Positions 46,047 through 54,935 of a stretch of DNA of 64,000 nucleotides are shown here, one piece after another. Positions within the stretch are counted from its first letter, which is position 1, and the number at the start of each line of letters is the position of its first letter. A program made the position numbers and the translations under genes. Source of the DNA: Acinetobacter sp. SAAs474 (lineage in GTDB: Bacteria; Pseudomonadota; Gammaproteobacteria; Pseudomonadales; Moraxellaceae); assembly GCF_032823475.1 (NCBI RefSeq), contig NZ_CP127915.1, positions 3,241,097 through 3,305,096 of the forward strand, in the 5' to 3' direction. The notes under the pieces were generated by a model that saw only the letters and a program-made list of their open reading frames with translations, did no database searches and was not told the DNA's origin.

Positions 46047-47312
46047 ATGGGAATGTTAAATTGGTATAAGGAATCGGATTCCAACCAGAAAAAAACATTT
46101 TGGGCATGTTATGCCGGATGGGCCTTAGACTCATATGATATGCAGATTTTTAGCTTCTTGTTACCTGTCATTATGGCAACATGGGCTTTATCACAAACTC
46201 AAGTTGGTCTTATTGGCACAGTTGCTCTTGTCGTGACTGCTATTGGTGGCTGGATCGCCGGTATTCTTGCAGACCGTTATGGCCGTGTCAAAATTTTAAT
46301 GTTTACCATTTTGTGGTTTACATTTTTTGGTGTATTGGCAGGTTTTGCACAAAATTATGAATAATTATTAGTTGCTAGAACCTTACAAGGTTTAGGTTTT
46401 GGCGGCGAGTGGGCTGTCGGTGCAGCTTTAATGGCTGAGGCGGTGCAAGCTAAGCATAAGAACAAAGCAGTTGGATTTGTACAGTCTGGTATGGCGCTAG
46501 GTTGGGCAGGATCGGTAATTGTAGCCACAATACTGATTACGATGCTCCCGGCAGAATGGTCTTGGCGTGTAGTATTTTGGACCGGTGTTATTCCCGCTTT
46601 AATTGTGATTTATATTCGCCGTAATGTAAAAGAGTCGGTCGAATTTATGAATGATGTTGCTAAAAATAAGCAACACGTTGAAAAAGCATCCTTTAGCTCT
46701 ATTTTCAAAAAAGAATATTTACGCTCTACCATCTTTGCAAGTTTACTCGTTATCGGTTTGCAAGCAGCTTGTTATGCCATTTTGATTTGGATACCAACCC
46801 TGATGAATGAACGTGGATTAAGTCCAAGTTCTAAAATTGTCACGATTTTAATTATGGCGCTGGGTGCATTCGCAGGTTTCATGTTTACCGCATATATGGC
46901 AGATAAAGTTGGCCGTAAGCAGACGTTGATTAGTATGTCTATTCTCAGCTGGATTGTCACTGTTGTATATATGCTGATTGCAATGAATCAATATATTACG
47001 CTAGCTCTAGGCTTCTTTGTGGGTTTCTCTGCAATTGGTATGTTTGCAGCACTTGGGCCATTTTTAACCGACTTATTCCATACTCATATTCGTACTACAG
47101 GTATGGGCTTTTCCTACAATGTCGGAAAATCATTTGGCGCCCTTTCCGTGGTTGGTGTGGGTACCCTTGCTGATAATTTCGGTTTAGCCACTTCGATTGG
47201 ATTATTCTGCTTAACCGCATATGCCTTGGCCACCATTTCAATATTATTAATTAAAGCTCATAAAGAAGAGCTTACTTCTAATCCTTCACCTTATACAAAG
47301 CAGGAAGCTTAA
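46047..47312 (+). pseudogene. MFS transporter gene of the mml operon with an in-frame stop
   Basis: Two open parts in one frame are split by TAA at 46362-46364: FAQNYE, stop, LLVARTLQGLGFGGEWAVGA. Together they give about 421 residues with 12 membrane segments and the motifs AGWALDSYDMQIFSFLLPVI and AGILADRYGRVKI of metabolite/H+ symporters. No frameshift is needed; one base change (for example CAA or GAA to TAA) explains it. The second part is otherwise clean, so the mutation is recent. It is placed where P. reinekei has its mml transporter. Confidence 0.85.
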
Positions 47313-47314
47313 TT

Positions 47315-47638
47315 ATGATCCGCATTCTTTATTTACTGCAAAAACCTGAAAATATGAGCAAAGAGCAATTTGATCAGGAGTGCCTAGTACACTTTGAAAT
47401 GTCACATGCTATTCCAGGTTTATACAAATATGAAGTCCGTCTGATTGCATCTGAACCAACAGATATTCATGTGCCCTTTTTCGATATTCAAGCTGTAGAT
47501 GCAATTGGTGAATGCTGGTTTGAAGATGAAACACAAATGCAAATCTATTTGGATTCAGAAATCCGTAAAAACTGGTTTGAACACGGTAAAACCTTCATTG
47601 GTAAATTAAAACCCTTTGTAACCAAAGATATCGTTTAA
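47315..47638 (+). CDS. mmlI: 4-methylmuconolactone methylisomerase
   Basis: 107 residues, ferredoxin-like EthD/MLMI fold. [54 protein letters not shown] and [19 protein letters not shown] agree closely with the Cupriavidus and Pseudomonas enzymes as I remember them. H26, Y39, H52 and C67 occupy positions I associate with the active site. It converts 4-methylmuconolactone, normally a dead end of 4-methylcatechol ortho-cleavage, into 3-methylmuconolactone. Two bases after the transporter. Confidence 0.88.
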   Translation: MIRILYLLQKPENMSKEQFDQECLVHFEMSHAIPGLYKYEVRLIASEPTDIHVPFFDIQAVDAIGECWFEDETQMQIYLDSEIRKNWFEHGKTFIGKLKPFVTKDIV

Positions 47639-47670
47639 AACTTATTCATCAAATATTAAGGATAATTAAC

Positions 47671-47949
47671 ATGCTTTTTTGTGTAGAAATGACTGTCAAA
47701 ATTCCTTTAGACAGCGATCCTGTAAAAATGGACGAAATTAAACGCGCTGAAAAAGAACGTGCCATTGAACTGCAAAAACTGGGTAAATGGCCTCATTTAT
47801 GGCGTGTTACTGGTAAATACTCAAACATCAGTATTTTTGATGTAGAAAGCAATGATGAACTGCACAGCCTACTAATGAGTCTGCCGCTATTCCCTTATAT
47901 GGATCTTAAGGTTACAGCGCTTTCCCAACATCCATCTTCGATTCACTAA
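47671..47949 (+). CDS. mmlJ: Methylmuconolactone isomerase (CatC-like)
   Basis: 92 residues of the muconolactone delta-isomerase family: MLFCVEMTVKIPLDSDPVKM, AIELQKLGKWPHLWRVTGKY, LPLFPYMDLKVTALSQHPS. Next to mmlI it most likely moves the double bond of 3-methylmuconolactone to give 4-methyl-3-oxoadipate enol-lactone. AAGGATAATTAAC precedes the ATG. Confidence 0.87.
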   Translation: MLFCVEMTVKIPLDSDPVKMDEIKRAEKERAIELQKLGKWPHLWRVTGKYSNISIFDVESNDELHSLLMSLPLFPYMDLKVTALSQHPSSIH

Positions 47950-47982
47950 ATTACTAAACAGATAAGATCAAGGATGATCATC

Positions 47983-49245
47983 ATGGACAAAATATACGAT
48001 ATCTCACAACTTGATTTATCCCACTATGTTCAACATGGTGATCATGTGATATGGGGACAAGCTCAATCTGAACCGACGTCATTGACCCAAACTTTAATTC
48101 AAAACAGACACAAAATTGGTAAATTTAGCGTCTTTTTAGGGATCAGCCAATTTCCTACATGCCAAGCAGAACATTCGGATCATATTGAGTTTTCAAGCTA
48201 TTGCGGTGCTGGGTATAACAGAATACTTGCTCAACACCATCTGCTTGACATCTTACCGGTACACTATTCTCAATTTACAGATTTGATAGAACAGCGCAGA
48301 CTTCCTATCGATGTGGTTTTAATTCAGGTTTCTGGGCCCAATACTCAAGGTCAATATAGCTATAGCCTTGGTCAGGATTACCTAAAATCGGCCATTCAGC
48401 ATGCCCGCCTAGTCATTGCCGAAGTCAATAAACAGGCCCCTTGGGTTTATTCAGAGCAGTATCTAACTGAAGATGATTTTGACGTTATGGTTTATACAGA
48501 TCGAAAGATCGAGTTTTCAAACGAAAAACCACTTTCCGAAGTCAGCCTCAATATTGCTAAGCATGCAGCTTCTTTGATTCAAAATGGCTCGACTTTACAA
48601 CTGGGGATAGGCTCAATTCCTGAAGCCATCTTGAAAGCACTAGGACAACATCAGCATTTGGGTATTCATTCAGGCATCATCAGTGACGGCGTCATGCAAC
48701 TGATGAAACAAGGTGTCATTACCAATCAAAAGAAAAGTATAGATCCACATCTAACCGTGACTGGATTAATTTCAGGTTCTACAAAGCTACATGAATATGT
48801 CCACGAAAATCCAGCAATACAGCTTAGACCTACAGAATATACGCATCATGCTACAACGTTAGGACAGCTTGAGAACTTTATTGCTATTAACTCTGCGATT
48901 GAAGTTGATCTAACTGGCCAAGTAAATGCAGAAATTGCCAATCACACCTACGTGGGTGCAGTGGGTGGGGCTTTAGATTTCATTCGGGCGGCTAATCATG
49001 TGAAGGGGGGTCTTTCCATTATTGCGTTGCCCTCTTCAGGTAAAAATTTTAGTCGTATTGTTAGTCATTTGCAGGGGCCAATTTCTACACCACGCAGTGA
49101 TACTGCAATTATCATTACAGAACATGGAATTGCGGACTTACGCGGTCTCAGTATTTCACAGCGGGTAAAAAAAATGATCTCTATTTCTGCTCCTGATTAC
49201 CGTAATGCATTAACTGAGCAAGCGAAAAAAATAAAATTAATTTAA
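47983..49245 (+). CDS. mmlK: Acetyl-CoA hydrolase/transferase family protein
   Basis: 420 residues of the acetyl-CoA hydrolase/4-hydroxybutyrate CoA-transferase family: LQLGIGSIPEAILKALGQH, GLISGSTKLHEYVHENPAIQ, the catalytic-Glu-type segment NFIAINSAIEVDLTGQVNAE, and VTEHG-like IITEHGIADLRGLS. P. reinekei mmlK mutants accumulate methylsuccinate, so it probably activates or releases methylsuccinate as a CoA ester. Start at 47983 after AAGGATGATCATC. Confidence 0.82.
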   Translation: MDKIYDISQLDLSHYVQHGDHVIWGQAQSEPTSLTQTLIQNRHKIGKFSVFLGISQFPTCQAEHSDHIEFSSYCGAGYNRILAQHHLLDILPVHYSQFTDLIEQRRLPIDVVLIQVSGPNTQGQYSYSLGQDYLKSAIQHARLVIAEVNKQAPWVYSEQYLTEDDFDVMVYTDRKIEFSNEKPLSEVSLNIAKHAASLIQNGSTLQLGIGSIPEAILKALGQHQHLGIHSGIISDGVMQLMKQGVITNQKKSIDPHLTVTGLISGSTKLHEYVHENPAIQLRPTEYTHHATTLGQLENFIAINSAIEVDLTGQVNAEIANHTYVGAVGGALDFIRAANHVKGGLSIIALPSSGKNFSRIVSHLQGPISTPRSDTAIIITEHGIADLRGLSISQRVKKMISISAPDYRNALTEQAKKIKLI

Positions 49246-49256
49246 AGGATTATTGT

Positions 49257-50450
49257 ATGAAAGAAGCTTATATCGTCAGTCCATTACGCACACCAATTGG
49301 CAAATTTGGAGGTACTTTGGCCTCGCTGACGGCTGTCGATCTTGCAGTTAAGATAATGCACAGCCTGATTGAAAAAACAGGGATTGATACAAGCACACTG
49401 GATGAGGTGATCATTGCACAATCTTATGCATCAAGTGAAGCACCGTGTATTGCACGCTATGCCGCTTTAGCTGCCAATTTACCGCTTGAAATTCCAGGTT
49501 ATACCCTTGACCGTAGATGTGGCTCAGGTTTACAAGCCATTATCAATGCTGCAATGGCTATTCAATCTGGTAATTCTCAAGTGATTATGGCTGTTGGTGT
49601 CGAAAGCATGAGTAATATTGAGTACTATTCGACCAATATGCGCTGGGGTAGTCGTTCAGGCAACGTCACCTTCTTTGATCGCCTTGAACGCGACCGCGAA
49701 AGATCACAACCTACTGAACGCTTTGGCTTTATTTCTGGTATGCCCGAAACAGCTGATAATCTTGCACGTGACTATGGTATTACTCGTGAAGAATGTGATG
49801 CTTTTGCGGTTCAGAGCCACCTAAAAGCGCAGCAGGCCTGGGATACAGGAAAATTCCAAGATGAGGTAATTCCACTGGAAGTCAAAGCGAAAAAAGAAAG
49901 TAAAACCATAAATTTTGATGAAGGCATTCGTAAAGACAGCACCATCGAAAGCCTGAGTAAGCTAAAAACGCTTTTACCGAATGGCGTTACCACCGCGGGG
50001 AACTCAAGCCAACAAAATGATGCAGCAGCAGGCTGTTTGGTCGTCAGCCGTGAGTATCTAGAAAAATATCATTTAGAGCCAATGGCGAAAATTATTGGCT
50101 GGAGTTCGGTTGGATGTGATCCCAGCCGGATGGGCATTGGCCCAGTTCCCGCAGTCAATAAGTTGCTGAAGAATACCGGTATCCCCCTTGAAGATATTGA
50201 TCTGATCGAGATCAATGAAGCTTTTGCAGCACAAGCATTGGCTGTGATTAAAGGACTTAACCTTCAGGATCCTGCAAAAATAAACGTGAATGGATCAGGG
50301 ATTTCCCTCGGTCACCCTATTGGGGCTACAGGGATACGGATTATGACTTCACTGCTACATGAAATGAAACGTCGTAATGCGCGTTATGGGCTGGAAACCA
50401 TGTGTATTGGCGGTGGACAAGGCTTAGCTGCCTTATTTGAACGGGTATAA
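49257..50450 (+). CDS. mmlC: Thiolase cleaving 4-methyl-3-oxoadipyl-CoA
   Basis: 397 residues. DRRCGSGLQAIINAA holds the nucleophile (about C88); GHPIGATGIR and CIGGGQGLAALF give the other catalytic residues. Within the mml set it would cleave 4-methyl-3-oxoadipyl-CoA to methylsuccinyl-CoA and acetyl-CoA, as described for MmlC. It follows mmlK by 11 bases with AAAGGATTATTGT before the ATG. Confidence 0.82.
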   Translation: MKEAYIVSPLRTPIGKFGGTLASLTAVDLAVKIMHSLIEKTGIDTSTLDEVIIAQSYASSEAPCIARYAALAANLPLEIPGYTLDRRCGSGLQAIINAAMAIQSGNSQVIMAVGVESMSNIEYYSTNMRWGSRSGNVTFFDRLERDRERSQPTERFGFISGMPETADNLARDYGITREECDAFAVQSHLKAQQAWDTGKFQDEVIPLEVKAKKESKTINFDEGIRKDSTIESLSKLKTLLPNGVTTAGNSSQQNDAAAGCLVVSREYLEKYHLEPMAKIIGWSSVGCDPSRMGIGPVPAVNKLLKNTGIPLEDIDLIEINEAFAAQALAVIKGLNLQDPAKINVNGSGISLGHPIGATGIRIMTSLLHEMKRRNARYGLETMCIGGGQGLAALFERV

Positions 50451-50480
50451 AAATTTATTGAATTTGTTAAGGAGTAAAAC

Positions 50481-51383
50481 ATGATTGAATCAAGAATGAT
50501 TGGTGAAGTAAAAGTTACACGTATTCATGAATATGCAGCGCCAAGCCACGACCCTAAATTTTTATTTCCAACAGCAGATCAAAGTTTACTGGAAGAAAAC
50601 AAGGCGATGCTTGCCCCGCATCATTGGATTCCGCAAATGAACAAATTGATTGTGAGCATTCAATTTTGGGTGGTTCACGCCGGTAATAATATTATTGTGA
50701 TTGATACAGGTGTTGGCAATTTCAAACCCCGCCCAGAAATTCCACGCATGCATATGCTAAATAACTTAATTACAGAGTGGATGACCGCTGCAGGCGCACC
50801 GCCTGAAAAAGTCACACATGTCGTCATCACCCATCTACACGCTGACCATGTCGGCTGGAATACTATTTGGAAAGACAATCGCTGGACACCAACTTTCCCC
50901 AATGCTCAATATTATTTCCCTAAAGAAGACTTCGATTTTTGCCATGAAGGTAAAAATAGAGAGCCTGGTGTAATTGATGTATTTGGTGACTCTTTCTTTG
51001 ACAGTGTAATGCCCGTATTTAATGAAGGTTTAGTTCAATTTATTAAACCGCATTCTGAAATTGCCGATTGTTTAGTTGTAGAACCAGCTCCGGGCCATAG
51101 TCCGGGCCAAGTTACATTCCGCATCAGATCCCAAATGGAAGAGGCTATTTTCTGCGGAGATGTTTTCCATAGTCCGTTGCAAATTGTACGTCCAGAAATC
51201 AATTCTGGTTATTGTATTTGGCCAGATATTGCCATAAAAACACGAATGGAATGCCTAGAACGCGCTGTTAGCAGAGAAGCTTTACTGTTGCCAGTACATT
51301 TTGGTGATCCTTACTGTGGTTATATTCGCAAACAAGATAATAGATTTATCTTCGAACCTTCAGATATATGGAATCGTGTCTAA
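50481..51383 (+). CDS. mmlL: Metallo-beta-lactamase-fold enol-lactone hydrolase
   Basis: 300 residues. THLHADHVGWN (about 117-127) is the metal-binding HxHxDH, with GHSPGQVTF, FCGDVFHSP and PVHFGDP giving the remaining ligands. In P. reinekei MmlL of this fold opens 4-methyl-3-oxoadipate enol-lactone, replacing the alpha/beta hydrolase PcaD. The fold match plus operon position supports this. AAGGAGTAAAAC precedes the ATG. Confidence 0.83.
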   Translation: MIESRMIGEVKVTRIHEYAAPSHDPKFLFPTADQSLLEENKAMLAPHHWIPQMNKLIVSIQFWVVHAGNNIIVIDTGVGNFKPRPEIPRMHMLNNLITEWMTAAGAPPEKVTHVVITHLHADHVGWNTIWKDNRWTPTFPNAQYYFPKEDFDFCHEGKNREPGVIDVFGDSFFDSVMPVFNEGLVQFIKPHSEIADCLVVEPAPGHSPGQVTFRIRSQMEEAIFCGDVFHSPLQIVRPEINSGYCIWPDIAIKTRMECLERAVSREALLLPVHFGDPYCGYIRKQDNRFIFEPSDIWNRV

Positions 51384-51438
51384 AGTTCACATCAAATGAT
51401 TTAGATGTGTAGTTAATATAAGTTAAAAGGATTTTTAA

Positions 51439-52782
51439 ATGCAAAAATCAGTAAATAAAAATTTACTGGTTATGGGGTCACTTTGCCTATTCATAACCAA
51501 TATTAATATAGCCCAAGCCAATTTTATTGACGATACAGTATTTAATGTACTAGCAAAAAATTACTATTTTAACCGTGACTTTCGTAAAGGCGAATATAAC
51601 TCTGCTGGACAAAATGCACAGCTACCAGTATCTGAGCGTAAAGGGTATCGTGAAGAATGGGCACAAGGCTTTATTGTCAATTTGGACAGTGGCTGGACGG
51701 ATACGCCAGTACAATTTGGTTTAAATACTTATGCTTTGATGGCTTTAAAACTAGATAGTGACGGCTACCGTACAGGTACTAATAATTTAGAAGTCGACTC
51801 AAATGGGAAGCCTAAATCAGCGACTGCTGAATTTGGTGGTGCAGTGCGTGCAAAATATCATAAAACTGAAGTATTACTGGGCAACCAATTCCCCAATAAT
51901 CCTATTATTGGAACCAACTATTCTCGTCTACTTCCTTCTATGTCTACAGGTTTATCAATTAAAGACCATTCTTTTGATCACCTCACTTTAAATTTCGGCT
52001 ATTTCACCCAAATGAGTCCTGTAGATTCAACTGAGCGTATCAGTTATTTCAATACCGATTATAACAATAGTATTCAAGGTAAATACGTTACTTATTTAGG
52101 GGTAAACTATAACCTGAAAAACATTGAAACATCTTTATATGTGTCAGAATTAGATAATGTCTGGATGCAATATTATTTAGGAGCTAAGTATAATCATTTA
52201 ATCAATGACCAATCCAGTTTCAATCTGCAAACCAATAACTATCTGAACCGTGATACTGGTGAGGCCACTGGGGGAAATATTAATACTGGTCTAATCTCCT
52301 TAACTGGAAATTATAAGCGATCCCACCACAGTTTTAGTTTAGCCTATCAACAGGTTTTAGGGGATGAACCATTTGATTGGATTGGTTTCAAAAATAATGG
52401 TGGCATTGCGTCTATCCCAAACAGCGTGCAATTTTCCACATTTACAGAAGCAAAAGAGAAATCTGCTCAAATTAAATATGAAATCGACTTTTCATCTTAT
52501 GGTGCTGAAGGTTTATCATTTATGACACGCTATATCTATGGCTGGGATATGGATAATACTGCTAGTAACAATATTTTTTATACCGAACGTCATATTTATA
52601 ATCAGGATACAGATAATAAGCATTGGGAACGTGATATAGAATTACGCTATAAAATAAAAAAAGGTTTTGCTAAAAATTTAGATATCCGTATACGTCAAGC
52701 CACGCATCGTGCAACCCAAGGTTATAGGTATGGAAATATCGACGAAATCCGTTTAATTCTTGAATATCCATTCTCATTCTAA
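51439..52782 (+). CDS. OprD-family porin of the mml operon
   Basis: 447 residues. A signal peptide ends near AQANFIDD, followed by the OprD pattern NVLAKNYYFNRDFRKGEY and EEWAQGFIVNLDSGWTDTPV and a C-terminus ending EYPFSF. It likely admits methylmuconolactone or a related acid. It resembles the hca porin at 14.4 kb in layout but is clearly a different protein. Confidence 0.82.
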   Translation: MQKSVNKNLLVMGSLCLFITNINIAQANFIDDTVFNVLAKNYYFNRDFRKGEYNSAGQNAQLPVSERKGYREEWAQGFIVNLDSGWTDTPVQFGLNTYALMALKLDSDGYRTGTNNLEVDSNGKPKSATAEFGGAVRAKYHKTEVLLGNQFPNNPIIGTNYSRLLPSMSTGLSIKDHSFDHLTLNFGYFTQMSPVDSTERISYFNTDYNNSIQGKYVTYLGVNYNLKNIETSLYVSELDNVWMQYYLGAKYNHLINDQSSFNLQTNNYLNRDTGEATGGNINTGLISLTGNYKRSHHSFSLAYQQVLGDEPFDWIGFKNNGGIASIPNSVQFSTFTEAKEKSAQIKYEIDFSSYGAEGLSFMTRYIYGWDMDNTASNNIFYTERHIYNQDTDNKHWERDIELRYKIKKGFAKNLDIRIRQATHRATQGYRYGNIDEIRLILEYPFSF

Positions 52783-52807
52783 TTAACAGTTATATAAGGA
52801 AGAAAAA

Positions 52808-53104
52808 ATGCCATATATCATAGAAACCTGGGATAAAGTTGACCATTTACCACTCAGAAAAAAACTAAGAAATGAACACTTAAACTATTTAAATCAGAAA
52901 CTTGAAATTCTTTTGGCCTGTGGCGCAAAACTAGATGATAAAGGCTGCGATTTAGGTGGAGGTATTTATATCATTAATGTTGATACCCGAGAGGCTGCAC
53001 ATAATTTTATTGAACAAGATCCCTTTTATATAGGAGGATTATTTCAAAAAGTTAAAATTAATCGCTGGAGAAAAGCGTATTTAGATGGAACTTCTTACTT
53101 ATAA
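52808..53104 (+). CDS. YciI-like small protein
   Basis: 98 residues with the YciI pattern: YIIETWDKVDHLPLRKKLRN, EHLNYLNQ, LGGGIYIINVDTREAAHNFI and DPFYIGGLFQKVKINRW. YciI-like proteins share the muconolactone-isomerase fold, so a lactone-processing side role is conceivable; none is proven. 26 bases after the porin behind AAGGAAGAAAA. Last gene of the operon. Confidence 0.75.
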   Translation: MPYIIETWDKVDHLPLRKKLRNEHLNYLNQKLEILLACGAKLDDKGCDLGGGIYIINVDTREAAHNFIEQDPFYIGGLFQKVKINRWRKAYLDGTSYL

Positions 53105-53142
53105 ATTCTTTTTTTTAAAAAAAGTATGACAATGCCATGCTA

Positions 53143-53334
53143 GATTACTGATAAAGGTCTCACGTTTTTGTGAGACTTTTTTTATAACAGTTTCATGCTG
53201 AAATATTAATCTACTCAACAAAAAATCGAAATGGTCACACTAGATAATCTAGTGCCGAAAGACCACTTTGTGCGTAAACTGGATAAAACCATTCGTTTGG
53301 ACTTTATCCGAGAGCGTGTTGCACATCTGTATTT
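53143..53334 (+). pseudogene. IS1182-family left-end fragment (copy 2)
   Basis: Same sequence start as copy 1: GATTACTGATAAAGGTCTCA, hairpin, then STQQKIEMVTLDNLVPKDHF and VRKLDKTIRLDFIRERVAHL. It keeps a little more of the transposase (AHLYF) before ending in SNIVNYLG and a stop. Same direction as copy 1, 15.2 kb away. Confidence 0.75.
53156..53183 (+). terminator. Terminator hairpin in IS1182 fragment 2
   Basis: GTCTCAC, loop GTTTTT, GTGAGAC and a T run; it would end the mml operon transcript. Confidence 0.75.
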
Positions 53335-53567
53335 TTCTAATATAGTCAATTATTTAGGATAAGGTCGAACAATACAATCAATAAAAAAACCATTAAATAT
53401 TGCGTTTAAAAGCGATGGAATCAATTGAACAAATAAAATAAGTTGACGTTTAAGAGGTCATTAACCAAAACCTTTAAATCTTAATTAAAAGTTCTACATA
53501 TCTACCGTTACTCAGCATAAAGCTGTCCGTTTCAGCCATTTTATAAAAGCGTTACTGAGCAAAATTT
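53335..53567. other. Intergenic stretch, no gene seen
   Basis: About 230 bases of AT-rich DNA between the IS1182 fragment and satellite-type repeats. No open frame with support. Confidence 0.4.
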
Positions 53568-53720
53568 ACAATACTTTGTTATACAGAATTGCATTATTTA
53601 CCTTGATGTTCCTTGATAAAATTAAACAACCATAAAATAGAGTTAAGTCTTGCTATCTATAGATTTAAAGCTATTTTATGATCTTTTTACTGGTATCCAA
53701 TCAAAGTAAATTAATGAAGT
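53568..53720. repeat. Diverged copy of the satellite paired-repeat region
   Basis: CCTTGATGTTCCTTGAT at 53601-53617 is the same unit as CCTTGAAGTTCCTTGAT at 57062, and the following 100 bases match that region loosely (TCTTGCT, TTTAAAGCT, CTTTTTACTGG against CCTTGCT, GTTAAAGCT, CTTTATACTAG). A degenerate pair ACAATAC-TTT-GTTATAC starts at 53568. It marks the left part of a collapsed satellite. Confidence 0.65.
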
Positions 53721-53767
53721 GTTGTAAATCTAATTTTGTATAATTTAGAACGAATAAATATTCCTCT

Positions 53768-54625
53768 TTATTCAATCAAATACTCTTTTACAATATGGTC
53801 ACTTAAAAGTTTAATGACTTCAGAGCGTTCATCTAGAGAAGTCCCGCTTTTTCTCACATAAATACTTATAAAAACAGGTGCGTGAGTTTCCGACCATACC
53901 ATTGAGGTTAAACCTCTGATGCCATAATCGCTAGCACCTGTACGATCTGCAATTTTCCATCCTTTAGGTAAAGCGGCTCTTAACATATTATCTGCAACTT
54001 TATTCCCCATCATCCATTCTTTTAATTGCTCTTTTGAACTTTGAGATAAAATATTACCCGTCAATAACTTCTTCATACTGGCATTCATGGCATTAGGAGT
54101 GGTTGTATCTCGGATATCACCTTCAGGATTAATGACAAGATCAGGCTCATATCTATCTGATCTTGTAATCTCATCGCCAATTGAACGCATAAATAAGGTT
54201 AAACCTAGTGGTCCTCCACCTGCCTCTATAGCAAAGTTTGCTGCAGTATTATCACTATATGCAGTTGTAATTTCACATGCTTGTTTAATCGTTAGTTTTT
54301 TATTGACATAATTTTTAACAACTGGTGAATAAGTAATAATATCTTTTTGCTGGATAATTTTTGAATGATCTAAAGTAAGTTTTTTAGTATCAACCTTAGC
54401 TAATACATTTGCACAAGCAAGAGCTTTAACTGTGCTGTCTAATGGAAATCGTTTATCTCCATTGATAGAAATCAATTTATCATCCATATCTAAGACAGAT
54501 ATCCCAATCTGCCATCCATTTTCTGATAGTGTTTTGACCTGCTCGTCAAGGGTAGCTGCCATAGTAACTGACACCAAAGAACTAAACAAAAAAACAGCCA
54601 TGGCCAATTGCGATAGCAATTTCAT
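53768..54625 (-). CDS. Class A beta-lactamase, carbenicillinase-like (RTG type)
   Basis: 285 residues with a signal peptide of about 23. Class A residues: S64-T-V-K67 (Ambler 70-73), S124-D-N126 (130-132), E160 (166) and R228-T-G230 (234-236). C71 and C117 match the 77/123 disulfide. RTG in place of KTG and DIRDTTTPNAM, MLRAALPKGWKIADRTG resemble the CARB/RTG subgroup, which hydrolyses penicillins including carbenicillin. Ambler 170, usually Asn, is Val here (EPDLV). I cannot name the variant. The gene sits between satellite repeats and an ssb remnant. Confidence 0.92.
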   Translation of the reverse strand: MKLLSQLAMAVFLFSSLVSVTMAATLDEQVKTLSENGWQIGISVLDMDDKLISINGDKRFPLDSTVKALACANVLAKVDTKKLTLDHSKIIQQKDIITYSPVVKNYVNKKLTIKQACEITTAYSDNTAANFAIEAGGGPLGLTLFMRSIGDEITRSDRYEPDLVINPEGDIRDTTTPNAMNASMKKLLTGNILSQSSKEQLKEWMMGNKVADNMLRAALPKGWKIADRTGASDYGIRGLTSMVWSETHAPVFISIYVRKSGTSLDERSEVIKLLSDHIVKEYLIE

Positions 54626-54671
54626 ATTTCATCCCGATTAAAAATAATTAAGTGTAGCTAAATATTCAAAA

Positions 54672-54912
54672 TCACTGCAACACATCAGCCCGAACTTCTA
54701 TCACTTCCCAATCTGCTCCAATCGCCTTATCTTTCCATTTCCTTGTCCGTAAACTACTCTCAATATAAACCTTACTATTTTTTTTAAGATCTTTGTCTGC
54801 TATCTCGGCTAATCGATTACTAAAAGTGGCAATACTCCCACCATTAGGAAATTGTTTTTTCAGGGTCATGATCTAAAATACCCATTAAAATAACTTTGTT
54901 CACATTTGGCAT
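54672..54912 (-). pseudogene. ssb: Deleted single-strand binding protein gene (copy 2)
   Basis: It starts [19 protein letters not shown], then a one-base loss in the run of A shifts the frame. The other frame continues [13 protein letters not shown] and NRLAEIADKDLKKNSKVYIE to ADVLQ. The same internal segment is missing as in copy 1 at 18.5 kb, so both derive from one deleted ancestor. Confidence 0.85.
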
Positions 54913-54935
54913 TGTTCTAAATCTTTTAAATTCTC

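Noticed and set aside
53768..54625. Beta-lactamase as an intrinsic Acinetobacter class C (ADC) or class D enzyme
   Set aside because: STVK, SDN, E166 and RTG with a 285-residue length are class A features.
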